From contig JAFAFZ010000594.1 in the NCBI GenBank assembly GCA_023423215.1, forward strand, positions 1 through 6,799: a stretch of DNA of 6,799 bases, written 5' to 3'. The translations under genes were made by a program, and so were the position numbers. The notes below the pieces were generated by a model. That model saw only the letters and a program-made list of their open reading frames with translations. It searched no databases and had not been told where the DNA came from. This DNA is from Actinomycetes bacterium. GTDB lineage: Bacteria; Actinomycetota; Acidimicrobiia; Acidimicrobiales; Microtrichaceae. Numbering within the stretch: the first letter of the stretch is position 1; each line of letters begins with the position of its first letter. Below are positions 5,179-6,799 of the stretch, in pieces.

Positions 5179-6084
5179 GTGCACGACATCGAGCCCGGCG
5201 ACATCCTGAGGGACACGACACCCCACGCCGTGGAGGGCGTGCCCGGTCGGTACCGGGCCCACCTGCCCGAGGCGTGGCGCATCTTCTACGCGTTCGGTGG
5301 CGCCACGATGGCCACCGCGCTGCGCGTCGCCGAGGTCGCGGTCGACCGCCCCGACCTGCACCTCGTGTCGACCGACGCGACTTTCTGCCAGGCCATCCCC
5401 GTCGGTCCGATCGCCGCCAGCGCCGAGATCGTGCGACAGGGCCGCAGCGCGGCGCAGGTGCTCGTGCGGCTGTGGGCGCTCGACCCCGAGGACCCCGACC
5501 CCGCAGGTGCCGAGGGCAGCGACCTGATCGTGCTGTGCGTGTTCGGCACCGCCGAGCAGAGCCCGTTCGCGTTCGTCGGATCGACCGCCCCCGACGTGCC
5601 CGGCCCGGACGAGTGCCCCGACGTGCGCATCTCGCAGGAGGACTCGCCGTTCCAGAACATCCCGTACCACGCGCAGACCGAGTTCCGGTTCCCGCCCACC
5701 GCGGACGGCCACCCCACGCCGCGCTGGGGCGCGGAGCATCCGCCCGCCGAACCGGTCAGCTCGTCGTGGTTCCGCTTCAAGCGCACGCCGTTCCGGCCCG
5801 ACGGCACCTGGGACCCCGCGGCCCTGGCGCTGCCCGGCGACATCCTCGGCCCCGCGGTCCACGCCGGCGCCGGCAGCCAGGTCGGACCGTTCCTGGTCAT
5901 CAGCCTGCAGATCGGGCTGCAGATCGTCGGCGAGGTGCGCAGCGACTGGCTGCTCGCCCACACGCGGTCGCAGGTGGCGGGCGGCGGCTACGCGTCGGGC
6001 ACCGCGGAGCTGTACGACGAAGACCGCCGGCTGATCGCCATCGCGACCCAGTGCGCCAAGATCCAGCCGATGAAGCTGGGCTGA
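5179..6084 (+). CDS. acyl-CoA thioesterase, double-hotdog (TesB-like) family
   Basis: Predicted hydrolase of acyl-CoA thioesters, 301 residues, with two tandem hotdog folds. The N-terminal hotdog spans about 30-135: FYAFGGATMATALRVA resembles the hotdog helix entry, followed by LHLVSTDATFCQAIPVG. The C-terminal hotdog spans about 190-300 (SSWFRFKRTPF through the final strand). D221 (LPGDILG), S242 (VISLQIG) and Q291 (IATQCAKI) sit about where the E. coli TesB triad D204/T228/Q278 is expected. The HR-F motif usual after the second residue in TesB is not present; LQIGLQIVGE stands there instead, so chain-length preference or even activity may differ. GTG 5179 is chosen because PGDILRD-like sequence directly after it begins the family pattern and a -10-like box precedes it. 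An in-frame GTG at 5113 overlapping the upstream TGA is the alternative and would add 22 residues of unfamiliar sequence. Cytoplasmic; role probably in fatty-acid or CoA-ester turnover. Confidence 0.85.
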   Translation: MHDIEPGDILRDTTPHAVEGVPGRYRAHLPEAWRIFYAFGGATMATALRVAEVAVDRPDLHLVSTDATFCQAIPVGPIAASAEIVRQGRSAAQVLVRLWALDPEDPDPAGAEGSDLIVLCVFGTAEQSPFAFVGSTAPDVPGPDECPDVRISQEDSPFQNIPYHAQTEFRFPPTADGHPTPRWGAEHPPAEPVSSSWFRFKRTPFRPDGTWDPAALALPGDILGPAVHAGAGSQVGPFLVISLQIGLQIVGEVRSDWLLAHTRSQVAGGGYASGTAELYDEDRRLIAIATQCAKIQPMKLG

Positions 6085-6087
6085 GCC

Positions 6088-6115
6088 GGACCGAGCCGCG
6101 CGGACCGAGACGCGC
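6088..6115. repeat. 14-nt tandem repeat, two copies
   Basis: GGACCGAGCCGCGC (6088-6101) is followed directly by GGACCGAGACGCGC (6102-6115), differing at one base. It lies just after the thioesterase stop in the gap between convergent genes and supplies both arms of the hairpin described at 6096-6117. Confidence 0.8.
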
Positions 6116-6117
6116 GG
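6096..6117. terminator. GC hairpin between convergent genes, candidate bidirectional terminator
   Basis: CCGCGCG (6096-6102) and CGCGCGG (6111-6117) form a perfect 7-bp G/C stem with an 8-nt loop, 12 nt after the thioesterase stop and 11 nt from the methyltransferase stop. There is no T-tract on either strand, so it is not a canonical intrinsic terminator. GC hairpins without a T-tract are commonly proposed as terminators in actinobacteria. Position between two converging stops is the main support. Confidence 0.45.
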
Positions 6118-6127
6118 TCAGCGGCCC

Positions 6128-6799
6128 TCAGCGAGGCCGGTACACGCTGACGTGCCCGGCACCGTGCGGGTCGAACGGCGAACCCTCCCAGTCGGCGTGC
6201 CGGGCGTCGAGCACGAGCCCCGCCTCGTCCGCCCAACGGTCGAGCTCGTCGGTGCCCGCCACCCGGATCCGCCACGGGCGCAGCCGGACGGGGTCGCCGT
6301 CGCGCAGCTCGATGTGCTGACCGGTCACCACGCCGTCGCTCGGGTCGGCCTCGGTCGCGATCAGGACGACCGCTTCGGCGGTCACGCTGCGCACCTCGAG
6401 GCGTCGCTCCACCCCGTCCCAGGGCGCGGGCAGCACCGCTTCGACGACAAGCGCGCCACGTGGCGCCAACACCTTCGCCGCGGACGTGAACACCGAGCGT
6501 TGGGCCTCGGGGTCGGCCACGTTGCAGACCAGGTTGAACGCCGCGACCACGGCGTCGAACGGGCCGTCGGGCCACGCGGCCGGGTCCGCCAGATCGCCGA
6601 GCACGGGCTGGACCGTCGACGACCCGCCGAGCTTCGCGCGGAGCAGGTCCAGCATCTCGGGCGACGAGTCCAGGCCCACGACCTGTCGGCCCGCCGCCGC
6701 GAGCGGCAGGGCCAGCCGGCCCGTGCCCACTCCGAGCTCGAGCAGGCGGCCCGGCCGACCGGCGTCGGCCGCGGCGCCGTCGGTCAACGCCAACAGGAG
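6128..6799 (-). CDS. class I SAM-dependent methyltransferase, 5' truncated by window edge
   Basis: The C-terminal 223 residues of a Rossmann-fold methyltransferase of the Methyltransf_25/UbiE-like type. From the window edge, motif I is LLE21-L-G-V-G-T-G27, which binds S-adenosylmethionine. Motif II is VVGLD with the acidic residue that contacts the ribose, followed by SSPEMLDLLRAK. The segment GDLADPAAW, then FDAVVAAFN, gives the adenine-binding and motif IV regions, and GALVVEAVLP is the later strand. The second half, with ELRDGDPVRLRPWRIRVAGTDELDRWADEAGL, matches the substrate-side beta sheet and final helix of such enzymes and ends VSVYRPR-stop. The frame is open to the last base, and families of this type have about 30-50 residues before motif I, so the start is probably just outside the window. 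A TTG at 6793 is unlikely to be the start. The methyl acceptor cannot be named. It converges on the thioesterase gene with a 43-bp gap. Confidence 0.9.
   Translation of the reverse strand, partial: LLLALTDGAAADAGRPGRLLELGVGTGRLALPLAAAGRQVVGLDSSPEMLDLLRAKLGGSSTVQPVLGDLADPAAWPDGPFDAVVAAFNLVCNVADPEAQRSVFTSAAKVLAPRGALVVEAVLPAPWDGVERRLEVRSVTAEAVVLIATEADPSDGVVTGQHIELRDGDPVRLRPWRIRVAGTDELDRWADEAGLVLDARHADWEGSPFDPHGAGHVSVYRPR

Noticed and set aside
3543..6084. Possibility that genes 4-6 form a new biosynthetic or defence operon
   Set aside because: They share direction and short gaps, but each has its own -10-like box, the predicted reactions do not connect, and no nuclease, toxin, transporter or regulator is present.

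Overview
This is a dense stretch of a very GC-rich bacterial chromosome (strong G/C bias at third codon positions, GTG starts common). It holds seven protein genes, no RNA genes, no mobile elements and no CRISPR. Gene content and start-site architecture suggest a high-GC actinomycete. An Acidimicrobiia-type lineage is my best guess, but nothing in the window proves it.

Layout. (1) 1-1902 (+): 3' part of glgB, the glycogen branching enzyme, cut by the left edge. (2) 1968-2978 (+): a rhomboid intramembrane protease with a Pro-rich, Cys/His zinc-binding N-terminal module. (3) 2956-3483 (-): a small SRPBCC-fold protein, tail-to-tail with the rhomboid gene and overlapping it by 23 bp. (4) 3543-4097 (+): a maltose/galactoside O-acetyltransferase-type left-handed beta-helix protein, divergent from gene 3 across 59 bp. 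(5) 4124-5116 (+): an inositol-monophosphatase-superfamily phosphatase of an apparently uncharacterised subgroup. (6) 5179-6084 (+): a double-hotdog (TesB-type) acyl-CoA thioesterase. (7) 6128-6799 (-): a SAM-dependent methyltransferase cut by the right edge and convergent with gene 6. No gap between genes exceeds 65 bp.

The genes do not form an obvious single pathway. GlgB belongs to glycogen synthesis, but no other glg or tre gene is visible. Genes 4-6 run in the same direction with short gaps, yet their predicted substrates (an acetyl acceptor, a phosphate ester, an acyl-CoA) do not suggest one product. They look like ordinary housekeeping or accessory enzymes.

The most informative unannotated signal is at the starts. 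All five genes whose start lies in the window lack a Shine-Dalgarno sequence and have a -10-like hexamer (TACGCT twice, TAGCTT, CAGGCT, CACCCT) ending 6-7 nt before the start codon. That is the geometry of leaderless transcripts, so each gene may be separately transcribed even where spacing looks operon-like. Smaller points are an 18-nt in-frame tandem duplication in glgB, a 14-nt tandem repeat that builds a GC hairpin between genes 6 and 7, and the convergent overlap of genes 2 and 3. I see no evidence for a new multi-gene system here.
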